In this document: piece after piece, positions 10,748 to 22,788 of the stretch | How positions within the stretch are numbered: position 1 is the stretch's first letter | Layout of the letters: each line of letters opens with the position of its first letter | Origin: Phallusia mammillata | Taxonomy: Eukaryota > Chordata > Ascidiacea > Phlebobranchia > Ascidiidae | Assembly (NCBI GenBank): GCA_003260075.1 | Contig: QLIY01000132.1 | Coordinates: 165,749-229,748, forward strand | Reading direction: 5' to 3' | Length of the DNA: 64,000 bases | Notes under the pieces: model-generated | Seen by the model: the letters and a program-made list of their open reading frames with translations, nothing else | Database searches by the model: none | What the model was told of the DNA's origin: nothing | Translations under genes and position numbers: made by a program

Positions 10748-13700
10748 TTACTGATATCCAATACCAGGCTGTCGAGGCCTATAACTTCCACGGCCAAACA
10801 GACGGTGTGGATTTGGACCACCGGGTGGTACCTGACCCTGGGGCATGTTGTACCCAGGCTGAGTAGCTGGAGGGCCTCTGGGTTGCTGATGGAACCCTTG
10901 TTGGTTTTGTTGGGGCATAGGGTTAGCTGGTTGGCCATAAGGAGTGGGTTGTGGAGCCTGAGGTGAACCACCATATTGGTTGGCCACTTTTGGTGATGGT
11001 TGCTGGCGCTGGTCCTGAACTTGTTGCTGATCATAAGGGTTGTACGAGCTTCCAGGTGGTCCATAGTTTGCCTTTATTAAATGTAGGTTTTACAAAAATA
11101 TCATAATCTGCAATCTAGTAAATGTACACTAAGTAGTGAGTTTTCACCTGTGGGGCAGAGTTCATTCCTGGGGCCTGCATATTAGGGGCAGTATATTGCT
11201 GACTGGTCATTGGTGGGTTAGTGTGCTGAACTGGTTGTTGTCCATACTGGGTGGTACCAGCGTAGTTGCTTGGTTGATTCTAAAACAGGTAACAGTTATT
11301 TCAAAACTGAATACACCTGTTATTGTTGGTACAGAGATCAGGCAATTTAAAACATCATTCATTTTTGTAAACACCCCCCCCCCCTGAATACACCTGTTAT
11401 TGTTGGTACAGAGATCAGGCAATTTAAAACATTCATTTTTGTCTAACCCAGGGTTTCAATAGGGGTGATTTCATCCACCAAGGGGCGATAATGACAATTT
11501 TTTAAGTTGGATGCAATTTTACTTAAAACAGGGGTGATTTCAATATTACTGATTGGATAAATATATACAAGGACTGTGAGACTCAGCTAACTTTAACTTA
11601 AAAGCAGATTTTTGTTGTCTTGCAAACAAACACCAAGGACAAGGAGCGATTGTTTGTACTTTTTGTGATCTCGAAAGCAATGTTGGGCATTTTTAACCTG
11701 TACCTTCAATTTTACAAAAAAGTTGAAGACCCCTGGTCTAACCTGAGTTTGAGCTGGTGGCACGACTTGAGTTGAAGCAGCAGGCATGGGAGGTTGTGCT
11801 CCTTGCTGGTAAGTAGTTTGCATTTGTTCAGGGTTCTGTGTTTGTGGAGGAAAGGCCTGATTTTGGTTTTGCTGGGGCATCATTCCAAAAGATTGGTGCA
11901 GAGAGTCCATTGAAGTTTGGGTAGCTGGCTGTTGTGGTTGTTGTTGTGGTGGCTGTTGTTGGCGCAGTTGTGTGGCCGATGACACACTGTTCACACTTTC
12001 TACAGGACTTGCCGGCCTGTCAGCTGAAAGAAATGTCAATACATAATTAGGGTTTGATATCAAAGCACAATTTACATAAAAAGCATCAAATACTTAAAGA
12101 AACACATATATCTTGTTTAACGCTACCACACAGTTCAAGGCTTTGGTGTAATATAAAATGAGATATGTTTGTGTAATAGAATCATAACTTTTGGCCCAAA
12201 AAAAGGTTCAAAGTAAATAGTTTACTTGGTCAGCCGATCTGTGCCAATTTGTTGTCATGTTTTGGATATTGCATTTTTAAGTACTTATGAAAACAATTGA
12301 ACTGTGTAATTCCTTCAATAATGATGTTGGTAATGGGGCATGGAAATATCTCATATGATATAGCTTGACCTTTACAAAGGTGCTACTACACTAAATATAT
12401 ACATTACATAAGTCAAGTACATATATAACTTGACAATTTAAACCAACCCGACAGATTCAATGTGGAGAAACGCAAAAGTTTCACACCTGTTTTTCCGAAG
12501 TTTGTTACTTGCTGTGTGGAATTATTTAGACCAGCTGTAAGGGGATCAAAGGCAGGTTCATAAGTTGCTTGACTTGGAGCTAATGAAGGAGTTGCCTCTG
12601 TGTGGACTTCTTCTTGTGTTTTTATGTTCGGTTTCACAACTGAGTAAAACATATTATACAGCTGTATATGGTAGAACACACTAAGCAGTATATGAATATT
12701 CATTTGGGCCTTAAAAAATGTCAAACTATGAATATGTTGTGTGTGTAGATTGACAAATGTAACAAATTTATTTACAATGCACCCTAACAAACTAGTTCTT
12801 CACAAAGCTCATATAAACCTTATCTTCGGACACCCATTCGGAACACATGTACATTAAATTTGTTTAACCTAATTAACTTTCAGGACGTTTTGTTTTCAAA
12901 AGATATTTTTCAGCACAGGCGCAATAACAAAACAGGCATCCTTCCCAAACACCAAGCCATAGACTCCACAACCAGCAGCATTTCATAGCAGTGCACATAC
13001 CTGACACAGTTGGTACTGTGCTTTCTGGACTAATGCCATCTGGTGTCTCGACAGCAAGTTGATCCAACAGTTTGTTTACTTGATTCCTGATTTGCATAAG
13101 TTCATTTCTAATTCCAGTTGTTCCACCCAGCTGCTGTTTGTTTCCAGATTGAGGATGTGCCTTTGCTGGTTGAAGAAAAAAATATGAAATAGTCAATGCG
13201 CTAACCAGTGGTTCCCAAACATTATTGATGAATTCTTTACTGAACATATCAAAACACTCTCATTCCTCCACAAGAGCCTACATAGTAGATGCTAAACCAA
13301 CATAAGATTATTGTAAATTGAGTCGTTAGTCAACTTAACAGGTTATATTTTCCTAAATAAAGTGTCTTTTAAGAAACCACATGTACAAATTAAAGTAGAT
13401 TCCTCCTCTCATTTTAAAATACCTCCCCATTGGAAACCACCATACCAAAGAGTCATGGGTAGTATGCATTAAACAGGAAACTTTACAAACCAAGAATATG
13501 GTGTCTATAATTATTATGTTTAATTGTTAGAGGCAGTGGAACTGAAAGAGTTTAGGTAACAACAGCCATTTAGGTTTCATTAGAACAAAAAGCTCCCTAA
13601 AAACATTTCACTCACTGAATATCGTTATTTTCAGTATACGACTCATCTGAATAGCAAGGTTCATGTCGGAGTCATCAAAAATTGTGATCAGATCACCATC

Positions 13701-14028
13701 TAAAACAAAATAATACAATGAAAAAATCACCATAAAACATTTTAATTTTCGCGAATTTTAACACATTACATTTTTTTATAAAAAGGAAAACAATACACAA
13801 ACCTTCATCTGCATATTTTATAGTCACTTCTTCGTTGGTTTCCAGCGTGCCACGAAACACACGCTGCATCATAAGAATTAACTCATCATAGGTCAATTCC
13901 TCGTTATAAATCGGAATTCGTCTTATATCGTCGCCCAAACGGGCCTTTATAATAAGTTTTCCGGTCAAGTCTGTGCTTCCGGAACCTTGACTTTGGTTCA
14001 CCATGGATGTTGTGTTAAGCATTTTCAA
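10748..14028 (-). CDS. TFG: TFG (Trk-fused gene) protein, ER exit site organiser
   Basis: Seven exons in transcription order: 14028-13803, 13699-13616, 13165-13001, 12639-12487, 12023-11743, 11279-11148 and 11071-10748 (1365 bp, 454 aa). Residues about 23-103 are a PB1 domain ('[17 protein letters not shown]', '[16 protein letters not shown]', acidic loop '[13 protein letters not shown]', 'SRILKITIF'), very close to vertebrate TFG. Residues about 121-141 form the short coiled coil ([18 protein letters not shown]). The rest is Pro/Gln-rich and disordered, ending 'GPNPHRLF...[10 protein letters not shown]', the TFG C-terminal style. TFG oligomers organise Sec16/Sec23 sites and COPII transport. 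An alternative start is Met9. A hAT MITE sits at the 5' splice site of intron 5, and the same intron holds a C-tract duplication. The gene is head-to-head with STX16. Confidence 0.96.
11326..11440. repeat. Short duplicate around C tract in TFG intron 5
   Basis: About 55 bp ('tgaatacacctgttattgtt' onward) occurs at 11308-11370 and again at 11385-11440, separated by an 11-nt C run (11374-11384). Intronic. Confidence 0.75.
11449..11735. mobile_element. hAT-type MITE inserted at a TFG splice donor
   Basis: The 287-bp element starts 'cagggtttcaatagg' and ends 'agttgaagacccctg'. It is flanked by the perfect 8-bp repeat 'gtctaacc' (11441-11448 and 11736-11743). The right-hand duplication covers the last base of TFG exon 5 and the GT of its donor, so the donor sequence now exists twice. 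Confidence 0.87.
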
Positions 14029-15240
14029 CTACTTAAGTACTCAACAAAAGACTCGGATACACTAAAAAGGTAAAACCGGCGCAGCAAAGCTCAGTAAATC
14101 CTGTATTCTTTAGTTCGTGTGTTATATTTTTGTCATGCGTACGAGCGAATTTGTTGTTTAGCCACGTCGTGTCACTCTCGGTCACCTGCGGCGCTTGTTA
14201 TAAGAACTCAACAAACTCTTCTGACAGTTTTGTGACCTACACACGGCCTTTGAAAAATGTGTTCTTGTAACTTTTATTTAATTCCAAAGTTTTACGTTCA
14301 CACAATGTCAGAAACTTGTCTTACTAATCGTGATTGGTCACATGATTGTGTATTTGACCCCCCCCCCACTCTTCTGACAGTTTTGTGACCTACACACGGC
14401 CTTTGAAAAATGTGTGCTTGTAACTTTTATTTAATTCCAAAGTTTTACGTTCACGCAATGTCAGAAACTTGTCTTACTAATCGCGAAAGCGATGTCTCAA
14501 TAATCGTGATTGGTCACATGATTGTGTATTTGAAAATCCCAACAAGTTGACCATGTTTTTTGAATATTCAAAAGTTTCTAGGAATATATTTAATTTTTCT
14601 GTTTTGAAGATATTTTTCTGGTTAGTAATGTGCGCAAAACCAATTTCCTATTTTTCCGGATGACCAACTCCATAGATAACAAAAATTTTACGAAAATAAA
14701 TGAACACTATTGTTCATTATCAATTTTATCATTCATTGATCNAATCGTGATTGGTCACATGATTGTGTATTTGAAAATCCCAACAAGTTGACCATGTTTT
14801 TTTAATATTCAAAAGTTTCTAGGAATATATTGAATTTTTCTGTTTTGAAGATATTTTTCTGGTTAGTAATGTGCGCAAAACCAATTTCCTATTTTTCCGG
14901 ATGACCAACTCCATAGATAACAAAAATTTTACGAAAATAAATGAACACTATTGTTCATTATCAATTTTATCATTCATTGATCTTCAGCTGACTGTAATGA
15001 ATTATTATCTTTCGTTCAGAAAACATATCAGTAGATAACTTGTGTTTTTGGTCTTGTCTGTGGTTCACTTCACTTTAACTTGGCCTGGACCAACAGGAAG
15101 TAACTAAGTTACTAGATTACAAGTTAACATTTTATTTCAATAAAATAATTGTAACATTTCGCCGTGGGTATGTTTTCAGCATTTTTCAACTTGTTTGTCC
15201 TGTGAAGGAACACTGATTGAGTGCAGCTCACTATTTCATC
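14029..15240. promoter_or_regulatory. Divergent intergenic region between TFG and STX16, with triplicated segments and an N gap
   Basis: This is the shared upstream region of two head-to-head genes. About 150 bp ('cttctgacagttttgtgacc...') occurs at 14219-14357 and again from 14371, after a 10-nt C run (14358-14367). About 240 bp from 14501 to 14741 is repeated at 14743-14981 after a single N at 14742. The real promoter is therefore probably several hundred bp shorter than shown. No TATA box stands out. Confidence 0.6.
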
Positions 15241-17847
15241 ATGGCTGTTCGGTCTCTGACTGATGCTTTTGTCCTAATGAGAAACAATGCAATGCAAAAC
15301 AAGCACATGTTCATAAATCACAATGTAAGAATTTGTTTTTTATCTGTAAGATGTGTTAGTAAACGAAACACAACCCTTAAGATGTTATTTAAACAATCCC
15401 ACCTTGTTCAATATTATATCATTTTATTTTTGAATTAAATTTTATTATATTTTGTGTACAGACCCTTTAGTAACATTTACTATTATTGATACTTTATTGT
15501 GATAATTCTACTTTCGTTCCTTTCATAACCATTTGTAGCTTTAAATTATTTGCTAAATTGTGTTATTATTTCAGAATATAACATATGAAGATGACACAGT
15601 TGCTTTGGTTGGAAATTCCTCTGATGTTGAATCAGCTGTGTCTTTTAAAAAGCAGAAGCCATCGTTCAATGATTGGTAGTAATTGGTGTTTTAGCATTTT
15701 GTTTGTTGTCAAAAGTAATATAATTTATTTGAACAAATTTGTTGGCAGGTCAGACACTTCACAAGAAATAAACTACAATTTATCGAGAATAGAAGAAAAA
15801 AGTAAATTGGAGTTTTTAAAAATGCTTTGGATATATAAACCTTTTACATGAATTTTAAATACTTTTCAAGTTCATGAATTGACACTGCTGCATGACAAAC
15901 ACCTAAATCGTCCAACGTTAGATGATAATGTTGATGAAGAACATGCAATTGAAATACTAACTCAAGAAATTACACAGGTCAGATAGTGAATGTAACGTAT
16001 TTAGCATTACAACATTTTTAACGCATCAAATGTATAAATACTTTTTTTATTTTGCAGCTTTTCCACAGTTGCAATGGCAGTATTAAATTAATTGGCAGAA
16101 GGTGTCAAAAATCGAAAAACCAAGAAAAAGTCATCCTGAAAAATGCCATGTCTTCATTTGCATCAAACTTGCAGGACATGTCAACAAACTTCCGAAAGTG
16201 CCAATCAGCATATCTCAAAAGTTAGTACATTATAAACTAATGTTCTGTGTTCCCAGTTTTGGGCTTTATCGAGTTTAATTCTCCAGGTTAAAACAAAATT
16301 TGTAAAGTACAAAAAATAACAGGGTTTGTCATTAACATAATAGAAACAATAATACTTTTTAATTGTAGTAAAGCATTTTGGAAAATTTTGCAAACAGGTC
16401 ATTGTATATTTTTTTTTTTGGTAAACATTAAGCCCCCCCCCCTCAACAAACTTCCGAAAGTGCCAATCAGCATATCTCAAAAGTTAGTACTTTATAAAAT
16501 GATGTTCTGTTTTCCCAGTTTTGGGCTTTATCGAGTTAAATTCTCCATATGTTTGCAAAACAGGTTAAAACTGAACAATATTTGTAAAGTACAAAAAATA
16601 ACAGGGTTTATCATCAAACATAATAGAAAACATTAATACTTTTTAATTGTTGTAAAGCATTTTGGAAAATTTAGCAAACTGGTCAAGTTGTATATACATA
16701 TTTTTATTGGCAAAAATTAAGAAAAGCCAACATGTTGTGTTGAAATGAAAAATGGTGGGTTTAAAGGCAGTTCTTAAAACAGGTAAGCCGGTAACAGTGT
16801 GTGAGTTGTCACCCAAAATAAATATGTTTTTTGCCCACAGAATTAAAACGCAGAGAAGAAAGATCAAATCATTTCTTTGGACAAACAAGTGCACTTATGG
16901 TGGAACAAAATGAAGATGATATTGATGATGAATTTTTTGAAAAAGTAAGTCTTTGTATTTCATCTCTCTAACTTTTTATCAGAAACTTCTGCTTTTAGGG
17001 ATTTTCCCAGGAACAGATTGCATTTGTTACACAAAATGCGGTCAACATTGACCAAAGGGAGGAAGAAATTCGCTCAGTTGTACAAAGTATTACCGACCTT
17101 TCTAACATTTTTCGTGATTTAGGAAGTATAATTGTTGAGCAGGTATGGTTTTATCTTTTGCACTGGAAATTTTACTGAGTTATTTGTTTTTAATTTTATA
17201 TTCTTTCAGGGAACTGTCTTAGATCGTATTGACTACAATGTTGAACAAACAGTTGTAAAAGCAGAGTCAGGTGTTACACAATTGAAAAAGGTATTTTATA
17301 ACAACAAATAAAAAATAAATTAATGTTATGGCTAAACTTGTTAATTTACCAACCATTGTGTTAATCAAGTCATAAAGGCCCAAAATAAAAAAACAAAGTA
17401 GGAAATTTGATAACTGTACCATAAAGGGTATGATATTTGTGACCTGTCATTAGGCATGCTGCATTTAACACTTGTTCACCAAATGTCAAAGCCCCCCCCC
17501 CTTATAACAACAAATAAAAAATAAATTAATGTTATGGCTAAACTTGTTACTTTACCAACCATTGTGTGAAACAAGTCATAAAGGCCCAAAATAAAAAACA
17601 AGTAGGAAATTTGATAACTGTACCATAAAGAGTATGGTATTTGTGATCAGTCATGTTCGCATTAGGCATGCTGCATTTAACACTTGTTCACCAAATATCA
17701 AATAAGGGTGTGTCTTTAATTATATGTATTTGTTTATTACAGGCAGAAGAATACCAAAAGAAAAACCGAAAACTAATGATAATTTTTGTTATGGCCATTA
17801 TCGTTATCGTACTTGTCATCATTTTGGCTTTGGTAAAAAAACGGTAG
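15241..17847 (+). CDS. STX16: Syntaxin-16, Qa-SNARE of the trans-Golgi network
   Basis: Nine exons: 15241-15324, 15575-15675, 15749-15801, 15871-15977, 16058-16220, 16841-16944, 16999-17142, 17210-17290 and 17743-17847 (942 bp, 313 aa). The N-terminus '[21 protein letters not shown]' matches the syntaxin-16 VPS45-binding N-peptide region. The Habc region carries '[13 protein letters not shown]' and '[15 protein letters not shown]'. The SNARE motif spans about 214-288, with the ionic-layer Gln at about 252 in '[15 protein letters not shown]'. The tail anchor is about 290-310, followed by KKR. Syntaxin-16 drives endosome-to-TGN fusion with VTI1A, STX6 and VAMP4. The chosen ATG is preceded in frame by a few open codons without another ATG. 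Exon 5 is partly duplicated (16443-16480) beyond a C tract. Confidence 0.96.
16181..16700. repeat. Duplicate around C tract carrying a partial copy of STX16 exon 5
   Basis: The end of exon 5 plus intron (16181-16430) is repeated from 16443 to about 16690 after a 10-nt C run (16433-16442). The second copy includes the last about 38 bases of exon 5 and its donor, without an acceptor. This is expected of a contig overlap, not a functional exon. Confidence 0.82.
17295..17705. repeat. Duplicate around C tract in STX16 intron 8
   Basis: About 195 bp starting 'ttataacaacaaataaaaaa' occurs at 17295-17490 and again at 17502-17702, flanking a 10-nt C run (17492-17501), with small differences. Intronic only. 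Confidence 0.8.
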
Positions 17848-17857
17848 CACCTGTTTA

Positions 17858-19930
17858 TGAGATAGTGTTGTACTTGCCCTTATTTCTTCACTATATTGCT
17901 GTTCTCTCCAACAGCTTGCCAAAAGCTTTTTGTATCTTCTGGACGTACCATATTGTTTTAAAAATATGTTGTTTGTGTTGACTGCCTGTCCAAAGTGTGC
18001 TGCCTGTACGATGTGTATCTTTAAGTTAACTGTTAGTTAAGCAATTGAAGTTTTACAGCTCATTGTGTGTTAAACAAAAATATTGCTGAATTGTTTTGGT
18101 GCAAAGTTAGACTGTATTTGATACCAACAACATATTGTATCAATTTTAAAAAACATGAAGCAAATTGTGCATGAAATGTTTGCAACAAATTGAATATTTA
18201 TGTAACTTATTGTGATATATTGTTTGAAAGATCATGTTTGCTGGAACAACAGCATTTTAGGCATACGACACCGTGCAGCTAGTTTGTTTTTGTTGTTAGC
18301 TTGTTTCAATGTCACTAATGGACTGGGGTTAGCACATACTTTAGTTGTGTTGTGTCTATTCTGTCATGTTTTTATTAAATATTTTTACGTAGTGCAATAA
18401 AGTGATTGACCTTGTTTGTGTACTTTTCTGTGATTTTAAGCGTATACAAAAAAATGTTAAGTCAGTATTAAAAATTTTAAATCACTTAATCAATTCTTCA
18501 ATTTTTTAAATCTGAGAAGAAGCTTGTCAGGTGGTGTAAATGTGGTGATATATATGATATAGTTGGTCAAGGTTGTATGCGATTAGCCAAGATATATACA
18601 AAAAACATATATACTTAGATGACAGATTGGTTTATCCAATTTCCTTGTTCTTCAAACGCTACCTCGGTCTATCACTTTTTTAACTTCCTCAACCCAGAAG
18701 TAGGTGATGGGTTAAACTTAAATCAGTGGCAGACCATGTCTAAAAATATTGGTTGACCTACAAATCCACTCGTTTCCTTTTCTTTCACAAAACCAGCCAT
18801 CAATGAGATATTTATCCACTTCTAAAACAATACTCATGTACTATTAGCATAAAGTTAGGCCATAGTCTTCACATACCCGCAGGTAAAGACTATAGTTAAG
18901 CTATGCTTGAACTAAACTGAAGTCTGCAAATCCGCTAAAGTAAGTATAATTTACCCAAAACATTGCAATGGAAAGGGTCCCCCCCCCCGCCCTTATTTCT
19001 TCACTATATTGCTGTTCTCTCCAACAGCTTGCCAAAGGCTTTTTGTACCTTCTGGACGTACCACATTGTTTAAAAATATGTTGTTTGTGTTGACGGCCTG
19101 TCCAAAGTGTGCTGCCTGTACGGTGTGTATCTTTAAGTTAGGCAATTGAAGTTTTACAGCCCATTGTGTGTTAAACAAAAATATTGCTGAATTGTTTTGG
19201 TGCAAAGTTAGACTATATTTGATACCAACAACATATTTTATCAATTTAAAAAAAAACATGAAGCAAATTGGGCATGAAATGTTTGCAACAAATTGAATAT
19301 TTCTGTAACTTATTGTTTGAAAGATCATGTTTGCTGAAACAACAGCATTTTTAGCATAGGACACTGTGCTGCTAGTTTGTTTTTTGTTAGCTTGTTTCAA
19401 TGTCACTAATGGACTGGGGTTAGCACATATGTTAGTTGTGTTGTGTCTATTTTGTCTTGTTTTTATTAAATATTTTTACGTAGTGCAATAAAGTAATTGA
19501 CCTTGTTTGTGTACTTTTTTGTGATTTATTTATTTTTTAATCTGAGAAGAAGCTTGTCAGGTGCTGTAAATGTCAATATATACAAAAACATATATATATA
19601 ATTAGATGACAGATTGGTTTATCCAATTACCTTCTCTCACTTTTTTAACTTCCTCAACCCAGAAGTAGGTGATGAGTTAAACTTAAATCAGTGGCAGACC
19701 ATGTCTACAAATATTGGTCGATCCACTCGTTTCCTTTTCATTCACAAAAACCAGCTATGAGATATTTATCCACTTCTAAAACAATACTCATGTACTATTA
19801 GCATAAAGTTAGGCCATAGTCTTTACATACCCGTATGTAGAGACTATGGTTAAGCTAAGCTTGAACTAAACTGAAGTCTGCAAATCCGCTAAAGTAAGTA
19901 CAATTTACCCAAAACATTGCAATGGGAAGG
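17858..19930. repeat. About 1-kb duplicate of the STX16 3' region around a C tract
   Basis: The longest duplicate in the window. 17876-18978 and 18990-19930 align nearly end to end ('cccttatttcttcactatat' through 'cattgcaatgg'), with scattered substitutions and indels, separated by a C run at 18979-18988. Both copies contain the same polyadenylation-like 'gcaataaag'. It lies between STX16 and HINT1 and includes the likely STX16 3' UTR. Confidence 0.85.
18396..18401 (+). terminator. Candidate STX16 polyadenylation signal
   Basis: An AATAAA hexamer about 550 bp after the STX16 stop codon, followed by a T/G-rich stretch. It is also present in the duplicate copy near 19485. Confidence 0.5.
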
Positions 19931-20199
19931 GAAAATGAAAAGCGGACTCTACAAACGAGACACCAAATCAATCGTTGTTTCGTGCAAACACGCAACAAAA
20001 TTGGACTGCTGATTGAATTGAACTTTTTAATTTTAAACTTATTACTCTTGTTTATTCTTTTTGTCGTCAGTAACCTGCAATCATTAGAGCGTGTAAGATA
20101 GATGGCAGTCATGCGTTCGAATGCTTACAAAGCGGAACATGTTTCTTGAGTAGCTGGTTTTCGTTGGTTTGTTTTTGTGCGACAAGTTGTTCCGCAAAT

Positions 20200-21531
<1,332 letters not shown>

Positions 21532-21589
21532 ATTTATTCCATGCTCTACAGTGGCCATGTACACTTGCCTGTATAACAGATTGGCTGCA

Positions 21590-21595
21590 AATAAA
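21590..21595 (+). terminator. Candidate HINT1 polyadenylation signal
   Basis: An AATAAA hexamer 60 bp after the HINT1 stop codon. Confidence 0.45.
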
Positions 21596-22152
21596 ATCAT
21601 GTCTAGTGGTATTTGTCAAAAAAGTGTGCTCCTGTACTGTATATTTGCTCTTCCAGTGTGTTTAAACATTTGGTGTGGCATGCAGTATGGTGCAGTGACA
21701 CAAAACAAGTGCTCTGCAGTGTGTTTTAAAACCACGAAGAAATGTTAAAAACCAAGAAGAAATCATACACTAGTTCATTTTACTACAAGCGAACGTTGAT
21801 GACCATTATACATATATATACATGTTTTCGAAAACCACTGTTTCTCAACAACAATGTGACTAGGAAATTCTGAGACCCCGAAATAACGGAAATCTTTTCC
21901 TTTAACAGTTAATGTGTCGACAATGAATGCAAAATGTATCTTCAAATTGTTTTAAGCCAGAAATACAATGTATATAATGTATGCTGCAACAAATTAAAAT
22001 CAAATCAAGCACAATTACCATTATAAAGCTGTATTGGATAACGTGCTGGGATTTAATCAGTTCTTTTTTCAACAAATTGGCTTAAAACTGACAGAATTGT
22101 GGTAGGTCGTAACTATCTTGTTTTAGCAAAACTTTGTGTTTTACGTCACAAG

Positions 22153-22336
22153 CAGTGGAGGAATTCAATATTTTATTGTCAGCTGGTTCTATCACAAAAG
22201 TCATATTTTTCAGCCGGTTCTGTTACAAAAACTCCATGGACGGTAACCAGTAATGCTAACCGGTTCGCTGATGTCATAAAATTCCCCCCCCCCCGGTTCT
22301 ATAGAACCGGTGCGAACCGGCTGAATCCCACCACTG
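22153..22336. mobile_element. hAT-type MITE, same family as 4019-4208, cut by a C tract
   Basis: It starts 'cagtggaggaattcaa' and ends 'ctgaatcccaccactg', with the perfect flanking repeat 'gtcacaag' (22145-22152 and 22337-22344). Compared with the copy at 4019, a stretch of about 18 bases is replaced by an 11-nt C run (22284-22294). So here the C run marks missing sequence instead of duplicated flanks. Confidence 0.85.
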
Positions 22337-22788
22337 GTCACAAGCGTATAGCTTAACTACGACTTATAACGGCGTTACAAATCATTTGGTTTCGGTTCGA
22401 GAAATTAGCTTGTTTGGTGCATCGCTGGTGCAACCCGTTCATTCTTTTGTTTGTAAACACTAGAACTACTGCCTAATTTAGCAAAAAAGTTGACCCTAAG
22501 GTGGTTGTAACTGGTCTGAATCTAACGGTTCAGTTGAAATCAACTAAAACAGACCTGACAGATCAAACAAAACAGAAACAGATAGTAATCTTAGCGATAA
22601 AAACAAAAATCTCGGTTGGGTAAAAAGGTCAAATGGGACATACAATGGTAATTGTTACCGAATAAGCGAGTATAAACCGCCAACAACATTTGATCACATG
22701 TGTCTTGTATTATGTGAGACCTTATGAACGACCCAGTTAGTTTGTAGAAAGAGTTGTTATTTAATAAGAAATGTGAACCAAGGACAAT

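Noticed and set aside
16443-16480. Second copy of an STX16 exon as a mutually exclusive exon
   Set aside because: It lacks the exon's 5' part and acceptor and follows a C tract, so it is a contig-overlap artefact.
20146-20199. Upstream ATG adding a hydrophobic leader to HINT1
   Set aside because: HINT1 is cytosolic/nuclear and the internal start gives exactly the family length of 126 residues with the His triad at 110/112/114.
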